Below, in pieces: positions 1 through 11,216 of a stretch of 64,000 bases of DNA. This DNA is from Vermamoeba vermiformis (Eukaryota; Tubulinea; Echinamoebida): positions 310,001 through 374,000 of the forward strand of contig JBEWZL010000013.1 of NCBI GenBank assembly GCA_045837725.1. The letters are read 5' to 3'. A program made the translations under genes and the position numbers. The number at the start of each line of letters is the position of its first letter. The first letter of the stretch is position 1. A model generated the notes under the pieces. The model saw only the letters and a program-made list of their open reading frames with translations, did no database searches and was not told the DNA's origin.

Positions 1-305
1 GTTGCTCAAATTGCGGATGGAGGGAAGTCAAGCAAGGCCGTCGCGGCACCGTGTTCTGGCACATGGGCATGGACAAGGCTTTCAAACAACGTCGTCTCGT
101 TAGCAAATTAGCTCTTGCTTGGCGCGGCAACAAACAACTCATCTGCGATGTACTGAGCTCGCGTGGCCTTAATGTCGAAGTACCTCTCGACAACAGCACG
201 CCGATCTTTGTACATCCTCAGCCACGCCACTACGTGCCTAATTATGAGTGCTATTCACTATCGGATGAGTACGTCAGCGATGGTGAGTGCTGCGATGACG
301 ATTAA
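1..305 (+). CDS. 3' end of an unidentified protein gene (partial)
   Basis: An open frame enters from the left edge and ends at a TAA at 303-305, giving about 100 C-terminal residues. The visible part begins with a Cys-x-x-Cys pair, followed by a basic stretch and a FWHMGMD segment, and ends in an acidic Cys/Asp tail (DGECCDDD). No start is visible, so this is the last exon or part of it. I do not recognise the family. The Cys pair could belong to a zinc-binding element lying upstream of the window. A possible polyadenylation signal (AATAAA) lies about 55 bases past the stop. Confidence 0.55.
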   Translation, partial: CSNCGWREVKQGRRGTVFWHMGMDKAFKQRRLVSKLALAWRGNKQLICDVLSSRGLNVEVPLDNSTPIFVHPQPRHYVPNYECYSLSDEYVSDGECCDDD

Positions 306-399
306 TAGTGCATTGTTCGTCATTGTCGCCTAGTAATTGTAAATATGTATCCGGGTATTGAATAAATTCCTCTTTGTGACACGAAATCTTTAATTGTAA

Positions 400-888
400 T
401 TAATTAAATACAGCTGACACTTGTTCAATTACTGTTAATGCGTCACTCCAATCCGTAGATGACTGAATTGGGCCTTTCTCTCCTTCGGCAGTACGAATCT
501 CTTCCTGGTTGCGAACGCACGATCAGCTTTGTCAAAGCCATTCAATAATTACTCACCATATGATCTCTAATATCATTCAGTGCTGTCTCTAATCTATTTC
601 TGCTGTCTGTGATCATTGTCAATGATTCCCCGAGAACTTCTTCCTAATTATTGTATCAATATTTAATTTAATTTCTAATATATCAAATACCTGTTTTTTA
701 ATTGTGTAGGAATCGGCACCCTCTTGTTTTAATTTTTCAATCTTTTCTTGAATTTGTTTCTCTTCTTTTTTGTAATATTCGAGATCCTTGTTCAATCTGA
801 CGTCATTAATTATTATGGCCTAATATATTTTCCCCTACCTCTTGCACGTTCCAGTCTTAATCTTTAGTTTCTTTTGCAAGTCAGCCAT
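400..888 (-). CDS. TBCA: Tubulin-specific chaperone A (tubulin cofactor A)
   Basis: Four exons read on the minus strand give about 110 residues beginning MADLQKKLKIKTGTCKR, which matches the start of known cofactor A proteins (the KIKTGxxKR motif). The rest is a long charged helix with LEYYKKEE and QEKIEKLK, as expected for the three-helix coiled-coil fold. Length is normal for the family. The protein captures quasi-native beta-tubulin in the cytosolic folding pathway. The first intron splits an Arg codon (AG/A) after the conserved motif; the others fall after KKQ and DHM. The start ATG is at 886-888 and the stop at 400-402. The frame is broken up by introns, so no single open frame covers it. 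Confidence 0.85.
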
Positions 889-1046
889 GTTTGGACAGTT
901 GATCCTTATTTGAAATAAAATGGCGGGTTTCTGAAGCACAGAGAATTCTTTCTTCAATGACATTGTGCTTATTGTCAAAGAGCACTAGAAGCACTTGTAA
1001 ATACTCACTTGCCATGTTTATTTGATACAGATACTCGATGTTCAGG

Positions 1047-1665
1047 TTACATCTGCACACGGCGCAAGACCGCTGCAGTGAGGTGGTCCAAAGACTGCGC
1101 GCCATCGAGCAGTGTGATGTCGTCGAGCTGTGCAAGGTGTTCTAAGTACCGTTCATAGCCTGGCCACACGCACAAGTCAAAGTAGGCTCTGTTCTCACGC
1201 AGCCAGTCATCGCGTGTCAATCGTCGTGTCAAACAGGTCTCTCTATCAATGCTGATCATATACTTGACTGCGCACAGATCCAGCACGCGTCTGTCATAGT
1301 ACAACATGTTGCCTTCAACGACAATCACTCGCTCTGGATGTTGGTGCTTTAAATCGATTATTGTTTGAACCATCCGATCAAAGTCGATAGCCGAAGGATC
1401 GTCCCAGTCGTCAAATTGTTCTACTTTCTTGAATCCAGCAGACTAAAATAGAAAAAAGAAAATATTAATTCAACGGTTACAGCCCTGCACAATTGAATAT
1501 AATTTATTATTGAAAAAATATGATTTTTTATTATACAATTGACAACTTTACCTTGTAATAATCATCCTGGGAAATTAAAACAGCATCTACACCGCTGCTC
1601 GCACTTATGCGCTTTGCAATTGTTGATTTACCACTACATGTAGCCCCACCAATTCCTATTATCAT
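1047..1665 (-). CDS. NMRK1: Nicotinamide riboside kinase (NRK1-like)
   Basis: Two exons. Exon 1 (1665 down to about 1552) carries the P-loop GGATCSGKST and the SQDDYYK motif, whose Asp contacts the substrate in nicotinamide riboside kinases. After an intron of about 110 bp, exon 2 (1442-1047) holds FDDWDDPSAIDF, a VIVVEGNMLYYD strand and a RRLTRDDW lid, ending with CVWPGYERYLEH, which resembles the HVWPMYxKY segment of human NRK1. About 165 residues, slightly shorter than human NRK1. Expected role: phosphorylation of nicotinamide riboside to NMN in NAD salvage. A uridine kinase is the main alternative, but the WPxYxxY motif favours NRK. It shares a 105 bp divergent promoter region with the oxygenase gene to the right. 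Confidence 0.82.
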
Positions 1666-1770
1666 GCTAAGGCATTCACACGACGTATCTTGTTGGGGGG
1701 CTCGGGACTAAAATTGGTTTGAGAAAAATTCTGGATTAGTTATCACACAAACTTCACACTAACGCAACAA

Positions 1771-2969
1771 ATGGAGAAAGACGAGCCCAAAGTTTATGAA
1801 AATGAGATATTTAAAGTTTACGAGGTCGCAGGCCAGCGCTGGGACAGCTTTCTAGAGAAGTTTAGGCAGACTACCAAAACGCAAGTTGAATTAATAACTC
1901 AGGTAGGGATATTTGCCTATAAATTTATTAAATTAATAATATATAAAAGGAAATCGTGTTCCCAGAAGATAAGAAGCAAGTGTGTTTTTTGTTACGTAAC
2001 GTTTTGACTCACGAAGAGTGTCAATTTTTGATTAAAGAGTCAGAAGACCTTGGTAAGTGTTCTATGTGATTATAATGTAAGGCGTTGCTCATAGTGTGTC
2101 ATTTCAGGTTATGACAAGCTGAAAGAATACCGTCAAGAATATCGTGACAATTCGCGTGCTATTGTCCACCAAAAGGCCCTGGCAGCGGAGATATTTCAGC
2201 GAGTCAAACGGTTCTTGCCTCCATATCAACCGGGGCTCAATTCCAATCATCAGTGGGTGCTCAACGAGCTCAATGATCGGTGGCGCTTCTGCAGGTGCGT
2301 GCAGTGACAAGCTGTGCCAAGTGTTTCCATTGGTTACTTATTATCCCTCCAGATACGACCCTGGTCAACATTTTTCACCGCACTACGATGGTCGCTACGT
2401 CAAGAGCTCGAATGAGTTGAGCAAGTTTACATTTATGGCGTACTTGAACGGTGACTTTGAAGGCGGTGCCACCAACTTTTTGAACGACCGAAAAGAGGCG
2501 CAAAAGACTGGCGTTAGATTGCGTCGTTCCATCCAGCCAGAAGAAGGGTACGGCTTTCACTTGCGATTGACGTGTTGACGTGTGAGATGTCACACGCAAT
2601 CAAATCTTCGTATTATACGATCTCGCCGATACGCTTCTAATATGATTCGTTATTTGCAGTATGTTTATCGTGTTTGAACACGAGATGTTCCACGAAGGCG
2701 AGGTGTTGAAAACAAACAGAAAGTACATTATGCGCAGGTTCGTAACGGCAAATCTGTTGTGTCCGATATACGCTCTCTAACTAATGTTGTATTATAGCGA
2801 TGTCATGTATATGCGAGAATACCTCAGCGAGCCATCTGACACCGAAAAAAGAGCACGTGCCGCGCTTGCTGAAGCCGAAAGCCTTGAAGAAAATGGAGAT
2901 ATGACTAAAGCTGGAGAAAAATATGCCTTGGCCTTCAAATTGATGCCTGAGCTCCGCTACGAATATTGA
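1771..2969 (+). CDS. 2OG-Fe(II) oxygenase, prolyl 4-hydroxylase type
   Basis: A multi-exon gene starting at ATG 1771. The catalytic core shows HFSPHYDG (the HxD iron ligands), YLNGDFEGGATNF, and a distal iron His and 2-oxoglutarate Arg region in HEGEVLKTNRKYIMRSDVMY. This order is standard for P4H-like double-stranded beta-helix oxygenases. A helical tail of about 50 residues follows and ends at the TGA at 2967-2969; it looks TPR-like or coiled. I see no signal peptide, so a cytosolic enzyme seems likely. The usual P4H Lys that binds 2-oxoglutarate may be represented by the KYIMR Lys or Arg. Substrate unknown: cytosolic protists use such enzymes on Skp1 and other proteins, but nothing here identifies the target. 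Confidence 0.75.
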
Positions 2970-3184
2970 CGTGCCGATCTGATCTAGATTTAATTTGACG
3001 GATCTCGAATAAAGTTGTAAATATCGATTCGTCGTATCTGATTTCTAAACAAACTAATACGAAAAAATCAGAAACAAGCGTGTGATACGGCCGAGAGCAT
3101 ATAAAATTAATAAAAAAACGGTCAAAAAATCTTTTTGCCTGTGCGCGAATCAAACCAATTTTTTTGTTCAAAGTAACAGAAGTC

Positions 3185-4039
3185 ATGGGTAACGCCGCTT
3201 TACACAGCCGTATCTTGGTCTTAGGCATTGATGGTGCTGGCAAGACCACCTTTATTCAAAAGGTCGAGAACCCCGACAAAACTCCTGCTACCTCGCCCAC
3301 CGAAGCTTACCAAGTTCACGACATCAAAATCAAGGGCGTGAAGTTCAATGTGTGGGACGTAGCAGGCAAAGAATCTACTCGATCATTGTGGAAACATTAT
3401 TTCCAAGAGGGCGGCACTGACGCCATTATTTGGGTTGTTGATTCAGCATCAAGCGAAGAAAAGTTGGCCGAATCTAAGCAATGCTTGGCCTCAGCTATGA
3501 TGGACCCTGCTTTATCAGGTAATTATATGCTTGTCTTAATTTTGGTCACGTTTTACATTTCAATTTGGAGCTATTTCGAAAAACGCATTTAGACTTTTTT
3601 TTACGCGGTAAATATTTTTGTTAATATTATTGAGAGTCGACATCTTTTTATAATTGATATTTTGGTTTCTTTTTTTGCTTTTAATACCCATTTGGAAGCA
3701 AAATAAATTTTTTGTTGATCTTCCGTTACAATTGCAAAAGTAACCAAATTGAAGCTGTAATTATCCGCAATATTAAGCGAATAATGAAACTAACGCGGTG
3801 ATATTTAAGGTGTTATTTTGTACGTTTTGGCCAACAAGCAAGACGTGAACGGAGCTTTGAAGCCTGAAGACATCTCAAGCAAACTCAACCTTTCATCGTA
3901 CGAAGGCAAGCGCCCTTACTTCATTAAGGGTATCTCAGCCAAGGACGGTACTGATATTAAGGACGCTATGGACGAGTTGGCCACGGCTATTAAGAAGTTC
4001 TACAAAGAAAAGGCCAACAAGAAGAAAGACAACGAATAA
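3185..4039 (+). CDS. Arf-family small GTPase with unusual switch II
   Basis: Two exons separated by an intron of about 290 bp (roughly 3520-3810), long for this window. The product begins MGNAAL with Gly2, compatible with N-myristoylation as in Arf proteins. G1 is GIDGAGKT, G4 is NKQD and G5 is GISAKDG. The G3 motif reads WDVAGKES where Arf proteins normally have WDxGGQ; the catalytic Gln is Lys. The C-terminus is Lys-rich (KEKANKKKDNE), which is unusual for Arf or Arl. Likely a membrane-associated regulator, but a divergent Arl rather than Arf1, and possibly slow or unable in intrinsic hydrolysis. The start at 3185 was chosen over upstream in-frame codons because MGN fits the family. Confidence 0.82.
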
Positions 4040-4484
4040 ATTGCGCGCTTTTGAACGGGTCTGACGACACGACGTAATATCAACTCTAGGGATAATTGTA
4101 ATGTAATTAATTGCTAGGAATGAAGTTAATTATTTATTCCTTCTTATAAACAAATATTTATTTTAAACAACGACTATCTGGCGCAAGATTGCCGTTTTTC
4201 CCGCCCTTACTTGTTTTTGGTTTTAAACCAACAATCAATAGTAATTTGATGATACTGACACCACTCATGATGCCACAATACAATAGTCTAGCGTTACCCA
4301 CCCAACTCTTTTCGGCCGATCCAGATCCAAAAGATTCTCCCTCAAACAATGAAAGTGCACTTTATAGTTGGATAACCTAATAATGTCGTGAGCCCTTGCA
4401 AGTTATTTTGTTGTTTGTTTTCGTCATCTGAAAACAGCACGAGAGTTGTGGATCCAACAAAAACGAGTTCTATGAATATTTAAT
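4040..4484. other. Intergenic region with a doubtful small ORF
   Basis: This 445 bp gap holds the 3' end of the Arf-like gene and the 5' flank of the next gene. On the minus strand about 4158-4349 is open and includes a 36-codon stretch from an internal ATG with one hydrophobic segment (IIKLLLIVGL). I cannot match it to any known small membrane protein, and the frame is closed upstream by a TAA, so I do not call it a gene. Confidence 0.4.
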
Positions 4485-7400
4485 ATGGAAGTTGAGCCAG
4501 TACTATTGCCACAGAAGAGGCCGCTTGCCTTTGCCGATGATTTCCTTCCACTGAAAATTATTAAGACTGAGCATCGCGCTGATATATCTCACGCAGCTGA
4601 TCTGAATGGTATTTCACTTGATGCTACACTAATATTAATTATAGCGAATTATTGGAATTAATTTTAATACCGGGATTCTGGCTGATTACGTTTTCTTCCA
4701 GCGAACAAAGAGAATGCAGTCAATGAGAGCCACAGTAATCGGTGGGAAGAGGAAGAGGTACCAATATGAATCTAATAGGAGTCCTTCGATTAGATATCTT
4801 ACGCTTTAGTAGCTCTTGGATGTGGGCTGCGTGGACGGGACAGTGAACAAGAACAACACCACCCCCAAGTCACGCCGACGAGCGTTGATGAGCAGCATGG
4901 ACGACAAGATGAGACTCAGCATTAAGACGCGCATGCAACAGCTCGAGGACACGCACCGCGATGAGTTGCAGCACTTGATTGAACAGCAGACCTTAGCTCT
5001 TACCAATCTGGTTGTACAGCTGCAAGAGAAGGTATGTTAGCACTTATATAAGTATGTATTGACGGTGATAGGGTGAGTCTACTGAACCAGTACAAGATAT
5101 GCTCGCCGAGCATCAGAATCAGATCCGATACCTCAAACTAGTGCACGACACGCAGAAGCGACGAGTGCGTGCAGGACAGTTGTCGAGTGAAGAGTGCGCG
5201 ACTGAGAGTGAACAGAAAGGTAGCACTGATATGACTGCGAGTGAGAGTGGCGAGGAGTTGATTACACCACTGCGCTACCCTGCTGAACACGACGGGGAAC
5301 AACGCGAGTTACACAAGTGAGTGCTCTTGATGGACGTTAATTTGTATTAATGCTGTTAGCTATTATGGCTATTGGCTGACAGGCGGAGAGCTCGAACAAG
5401 TGATGCGCATGCAATTGACACCCCAGCCGTGCGGTGCTGATCAAATCAAGTGGTCTAAAGGGCACAGCAGCATCTACTCCGTCCAAGAGGTATAGATGAG
5501 CTGTAGATTGTTAACGAGCTAATGTCATTGCATCAAGTACACTGAAAAAGCCTATCAGACGAGTATCGAAGCATTTCCAAAGCTATTTAAGCCTGCTCAA
5601 ACTTTCAAGACGAACATTGTGATCAAAGCGCTGAAGAAGTTCATTACATTCAATCCTGCAGCTACTGGCATGATCAGCAGACGCGAGGCAGTGCAAGAAG
5701 AGCTGACTTATTACCGCTTGGTACGTTCAATTGGCGTGGCACTACAGCTTGATTCACACTTAACAGAGTGGTCGCGATGCAAACACATGTCTGCCGATTG
5801 AACAGTTGTTAGAAGAGCTGGAGCAAGGACATGTGCTGAACAAGTCTTGCAACTGTAAGCGAGGAGTACTGTGGCTATTAATAGCGTTAACTTTGTCTTA
5901 GTCTTCCCTAGTGCCCCGAGTCGTATTCCATTCAAATCATTCGAGTACGAATAACACATGTAAGGCGAAAACATTATTAACGTGTTATTAGATCTGCTAT
6001 ATATTGGACGAAGAAGATATTGGGACCGAAAGTCTCAAAAGAGTTCGTGTTCCCTACCTTGTCGCAATTCAAAGAAGCGTATTTGAAGGGCAAAGAGCTT
6101 GGTACGCGGCATTGTTTGTTGCAGCCACTAACACCGCTCTAGGACACGACAAGTGGTACGAGTCATTTCACAATCGCGTGCTCATTGCGTGCAACAACAA
6201 CAAGAAAGAGCTCAAGCTGTTCATGTCACTGCTTGCCACCGCTAGTCCAAACTGCAGTTTGAGCCAGGTACGACATGTCATTTAAACGGACTTAGCTTTG
6301 ACACGTGTCACTAGAACACTATCTGCGCGTTGATGAATTACCGCGCTGTCAGCCAGGGCTGCAGACCTCAGTTTGGCTCATATCCGATTCGATCATTGTT
6401 GAATTACTTAGGTAGCTAAGCTCCTTACAAATCACAACTTGCTGCTGGCTAACAGTCGTTTAACTTCAGCGGGATGCCTGGGCAGACCTAGTGGCAACAA
6501 AGTGCGGTGTTTTTTGGACAACTTAATTCATCCACTCACCACTCCAGCGCTCACGATTGACACACACATGCAACGATTTCTGTTAGGTGCAGGTCACACG
6601 TCATTCAACACCTTTGAGTACGCTGTAAGTGTCCAAGTTGATTGGTGAACGGCAATTGACACGCGTCATCAGGTCGTTGAAGATTTTTTCCGCTGGGCCG
6701 CACAGCAGTGCAGTGTTGATGTGCCGCATCGATTTCAATCTGCTATTTGGGTCACGATGGCCGGGCCGTCGAGTTTTCTTACCGAATTGAAGAAGTACGA
6801 AAAGAGACTGCGCTTCACCATTGATCTCAGTGCTGCTCCCTTGCACGAGCACAAATGTGACAAAGTCAGCGCTGCCTTAAAGCAGTTGGCTGCATCATGG
6901 CCAGCATTAGTGCGGTCCAGTGAATGTGTGGACAAGATGGTCGAACTCGTGCGCAACAGACTACTCGACATTGGCTACTTGAATATGGAGCCAGTGACGC
7001 GACTAGTCGAACAAGAAGACAGAGCTACATTGACTATCGAGCTCATGTCGTATGTGCCGGTGCGCGAACTCGATGCAGCTAATGTGAAGAGTCACATATG
7101 TAAGAGGCACATCTATCTGGATGTTAATGCTAACATTGTATTGCAGCGTTGCGCAAGAACTGGATCCGTCGTCAAAATCGTGAAGCATTGCCTTCGGAGC
7201 AGAAAGAGTTCGCAGAGGCCTCGCAGCACTTGGAACAAATTCAACAGTCAGCCACCAAGTCCATTGAACACCCCGTACGTATGAACAAAATTGCTGCATT
7301 TCCACAATTCTTATGTGCAAATTCACAGCTGGACGCGGAGTGGTTCGAGCGAGACATGCGCTTGATGTCACAGTGGCTGGGCAGTGTGCCGCGCGAAGAC

Positions 7401-7650
7401 TGCAATTACGAACAGCTGCAAGAGACAGACCACTACTTCCGCACTCATGTGCACTTTGAAGGTCAGTGCTTGCTGTTGGTGACTCAAACTTATTACTGTT
7501 CTTGTAGATGTCGGGCAAGTGCTCCGAGAGCGACTGCAGTTCGGACATTTCTTCGCTGAATTAGCGCAAAGTTTAATGACAGGTGTCAAATCAGCGGATG
7601 CCCAGCCCAGTCACTTAAGTGTGGACTGTGCGGTCATGAAACAGGAATAA
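4485..7650 (+). CDS. Multi-exon protein with a phage-type HhH DNA-glycosylase-like domain
   Basis: A long gene of more than ten exons, roughly 750-800 residues. The N-terminus begins MEVEPVLLPQKR, has KR/D/E-rich sequence, then a coiled coil at about 4880-5200. A middle region (5380-6110) has no match I know. The exons at 6143-6267, 6315-6411, 6470-6624 and from 6673 on read together as: LLATASPN, a helical stretch ending LLNYL, GNKVRCFLDNL, LTIDTHMQRFL, FEYA and QSAIWVTM. This order (ASP, GxK, IDxH, QxxxW) resembles phage proteins distantly related to HhH-GPD glycosylases. The Lys (6499-6501) and Asp (6559-6561) sit where endonuclease III has its catalytic Lys and Asp. The C-terminal third is alpha-helical and unrecognised. 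Exon 6470 uses the second of two acceptors; the first gives an immediate stop. Confidence 0.6.
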
Positions 7651-8072
7651 ATGACCCTCTCAGCCTGTTACAAGGTACGCTCACAGACTTGCTCGGTGAA
7701 GTATTTTGTTTAATTGAACGCACTCCAAATATCAATGCAATGTTGTATTGTGGGTCGTTTGCTGAAACCCCCCCCTTTGTCGAACAAACGTAACCTCAGA
7801 GCGAAAAATCCACATGGATCTATGTAGCGTGGTCTTTAGATTGTTGTATCGGCTCATCTATTATTCAATGGAACGGTCGTCATTAGGGCCAGATTTCTAG
7901 CACGTATAATAATAATTGATTATCAAAGTCGTTCAGTATTTTTCAAAAACGTACTGCAAATTTGCAGAAAAGTACCGTACTCCCGCCACCAAAAAAAGCC
8001 GTTTTAAATGATTTGTTTATTTGCGATCAATAGCGTACCACAATCAATACACAAGAGCAACAGTTGCATCAA
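7651..8072. other. Intergenic region
   Basis: This 422 bp gap lies between two plus-strand genes. It contains a run of C (about 7769-7776) and AT-rich sequence before the next ATG. I see no coding stretch, RNA gene or repeat in it. Confidence 0.5.
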
Positions 8073-9280
8073 ATGGAGAAGCCTGAAGAATACTTCACTA
8101 TTTCGGCTCTGATCGCCGACGCCGCTCTCACCACCACGCTGACTTTAAGGCTCCCTTCTAATAGTAGAATCACCGATAACGAGTGGCGATCCCAAGCTAA
8201 GCAGCAAATTGCGGCGAAATTCAAGATAGTCAAAGTTCGGATGTTTTGTTCAGCTGAAACATAATTTTACGTATCAAACACACAACTAAGTACGTCGGTA
8301 CGTGTATTGTACTCTACCAGAGGATTAATTTGCGCTATTTATAACTGGTCGGCAGTTTTTTGTGCTGGATTTGGAAGATTCGCCAAAACTTTTCACAATC
8401 CATTATTTAATCTAGATTACTATTATTTTGTTTAGTATCACCCCAAGGCTAAAGCTACCCGAAAAGATAGAGGCAGCAATAATGGACATGGCGGCTGGTT
8501 TTCTCTCCCGCATTGAATCTAGGAACGCAGGAATAGATAATATTCGCGCTTCTACGGGCGAAAATCTATTGGAGATTGTGCGAAAGATTCAAGAGCAGCA
8601 TAGTTCAGATATTTCTGAATTAAAAAAGAATATCGGTGAACAAGCAAAAAAGATCGAGGAACTTAAGAAGAAAGATGAAGAGAAGACTCAAATTATCGGT
8701 GAACAAGCAAAAAAGATCGAGGAACTTACGAAGAAAGATGAAGAGAAGACTCAAATTATCAATGAACAAGCAACAAAGATTGCTGGCCTTGAAACACGAA
8801 TCCAGCACTTGGAAACACAGGGCGCCAATTACCAAGTAAAATTTCACAGCCACTCTATCCGTAACTTGTGGCAGGGGTTTCTTCTTGCGGTAAGTTAGTA
8901 ATCAAAAGCTGAGAGTGAATCCGGTTTAAAACTGCAAATTTGTGTTTATAAAGGTGCTTGTACGCGCAGGAATTCGTAATGCCGCCGATGTGGAAAATTT
9001 ATCAGCAGGCAAACTCTTACGCGTGCTTGAAGAGAACCAAGACAAGTATAGTTCATTCGTGAAAGGCCTGACGAAAAGAAGCCTCCCCTCGTATGAGCGA
9101 CTTAAACAGCTTGTTGCACCTGTGATAAACAAAGCAAACAAAGACGTTCACTCTTCGACGAGAGAAGATATGCTTCTCGAAGCCAGAAAGACTGGGATTC
9201 GTGAGTACCAGCAAATATGGGAGTTTCTCGATTGGGGTAACTGGAACGATCAAGAGTCTAACAACACCAACAGCAATTAA
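8073..9280 (+). CDS. Lineage-specific coiled-coil protein with 63-bp tandem repeats
   Basis: The reading starts at ATG 8073 (MEKPEEYFTISALIADAAL). A first exon covers about 60 residues. The next sure exon begins near 8437 and carries a coiled coil made of repeated 21-residue units containing EQAKKIEEL and KDEEKTQI. After an intron at about 8890-8953, the last exon encodes VRAGIRNAADVENLSAG and a basic-acidic helix, and ends NNTNSN. The link between the first exon and the second is not certain: 8235-8436 has a stop in frame, and a middle exon around 8356-8414 is possible. No recognised family. The internal repeats suggest recent expansion of a heptad coil. Function unknown. Confidence 0.5.
8632..8786 (+). 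repeat. In-frame 63-bp tandem repeat, about 2.5 copies
   Basis: Copies start at 8632, 8695 and 8758. The first two differ at one base and the third is partial and more diverged. Each copy encodes 21 residues (three heptads), so changes in copy number would keep both the frame and the coiled-coil register. Confidence 0.9.
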
Positions 9281-9326
9281 TGGGCATTTGTAACTATTAT
9301 GTATATACGAATACTAAAGTTTTCAC

Positions 9327-11046
9327 TCACAAATAAGTGCCCTCTCTGTAGTCAATAACCTCCATTTCATTGGAGAACGGTTTTGAACTCGGTGAGAATA
9401 ACATCACCGCTTGATCAAAGTTGTCTAACAGATCGTTGGAGGCTCAATTTCTAAGAAACAATATTGTTCTTTATAACTATGCCGCACATCACGTCTCAGA
9501 AATGAGGCGACGATATTTGATGCTCTTTGGTATTTTCTTGGCACGAGCACACAGCGCGACTAGACCACTGAGATCGAGACCAAAGCCCATGCACGCTGAG
9601 ACTGGCTGCACGACCCAACCGCGCTCATTGAACCGTTCTTGCAAGATTGGGAACTTGAGTGCGGCCATGATGCGCGCGACAAGTTGGTACGCGTCACAGT
9701 ACGTCTGGTCTTGTTTGGTGGCCCAGATAAATGTGGGCACTTTGATGCGTGCTTGCGACAAGACACTGGCCAGCACTTTGATCGATTCGGTGAACGATTC
9801 GTGCTCGAGTTGTGTCGTGTCAATGACGAGGGCGAGGGCATTGATTTTGTTCTCAAACGAGTCCCAATACTTGCGTGACTGAAAGTGGTGTTAGTCGTCA
9901 CTGACAGCATACCAAACAGCAGTGCCTTACATCTTCATTGCCTCCGACATCGATGAATTCAATGGGTGTGCCGTGCGATGTCACTGTCTCGCGATTGCAG
10001 CCAATCGAGGGCGTGAATTCATGAAAACAATTCGTCTTCAGTCGGTACAACAGACTGTTTGACACGTGTCAATACGAGATCGGCGATAATACGAATGAAA
10101 CAGCCGTACCTTGTCTTGCCTGAGCCTGCAGGGCCCAACAACAGCACGGACAAGTGCGGCACAGTCACGTGTTTGGCGGGCGCGGCTTGTTCTCGCTTGT
10201 TGATCTCGCGCAAGATACTTCTCAACTTGCGATACAGCTCCGTCAGCTCGACATTCGCGTTGTTTGCGTCTGATTGGTCCGGTTAGCGCCACGTCACGAT
10301 GTATACCTGTCACTTACCGTTCATGAATGTGGGCACGTAGTTCAAGTCGTTCAAGGGCAGTGCGCGCACTTCACACCACTGACGGAACACAGTGCGATGA
10401 TAGTGCCGACCAGTCAATGCACCGTGCGTGGTGTTGGTCAGATCTGGTTCAAAGCCCACTGGCAGCGTCAATTTGAAAATGGTCTCGCTCGTGGCACATT
10501 TGTACCAAGCTCTTCGGTACGATATGAGACACATTATTATTATTACTGAATACGAGCTTCTTACTTGCAGACCATGGATGCACTCGCTAACATGCTGGCA
10601 TCAATGAAGCTGAAGATATGCACTTGTATCTCATAGGGCAGTGAGAAGAATAGCTCCCCGAGCAGCCCTGTTGAAGCTTCGCGCCACATTCGCTCGAGAG
10701 TATCGAATTGAAACGTTCTGCGTGGCGGCAATAATGTGACCTGATCGCCAGTCTTTACTCGCGTTTTGCCTTAATTCAATATTGAATAATTGGGCAACGA
10801 TATTATTATATATTTAGTTAGTACCTAATAATGCGTCCATCATGCGTTCTCTAATTAAACTCTTATAATCGTCTAAGAGTTTACGATTGCCCTCACCCGG
10901 TCTGTATTTTGAGCGTTACTAAGAATGAAGGCAAATATTATTATAGTAATTATACGATTATTTTCGAGAATTATTGGCGATAAATTTGCGCCCTAGCGTC
11001 ACGAAATTTACCCGTCATCGTCTTGATCTGATTGATTTTTCTCCAT
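9327..11046 (-). CDS. F-box protein fused to an Arf-like GTPase domain
   Basis: The start is at ATG 11046 (MEKNQSDQDDDG), followed by an intron and an exon with RKLLDDYKSLIRERMMDALL. The next exons read LPYEIQVHIFSFIDASML, then MVCKAWYKCATSE across a spliced Lys codon. This is a clear F-box (LPxEI, hydrophobic core, VCKxW). A linker follows, then a GTPase domain: G1 LLGPAGSGKT, G3 FIDVGGNED, G4 ATKQD and G5 VSACMG. The nearest GTPase types are Arf/Arl/SRbeta. F-boxes dock to Skp1 in SCF ubiquitin ligases, so the GTPase half may be a regulated or substrate-binding module (inference). The C-terminus is uncertain: the frame ends at 9489, but an extra exon ending at 9327-9329 (NEMEVIDYREGTYL) is possible. 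Confidence 0.7.
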
Positions 11047-11216
11047 CGATGTTGAATTTTGGTGGAATTGTAATAGCTGTTGCTGAGTGATATAAGTGCT
11101 ATTGTGTTGCTGTTAAAAAGCATTAGATTGAGTGGCAATCAATTTCGTTGCTTTGTCATTCATTCGAAACACAGAACAAGACAAGAGAGCACAAATTAAA
11201 TGCCGAAAAACAGGCG

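Noticed and set aside
4158-4349. Minus-strand small ORF with one hydrophobic segment
   Set aside because: No ATG at the beginning of the frame, closed upstream by a stop, no family match; the internal 36-codon part is too short to support.
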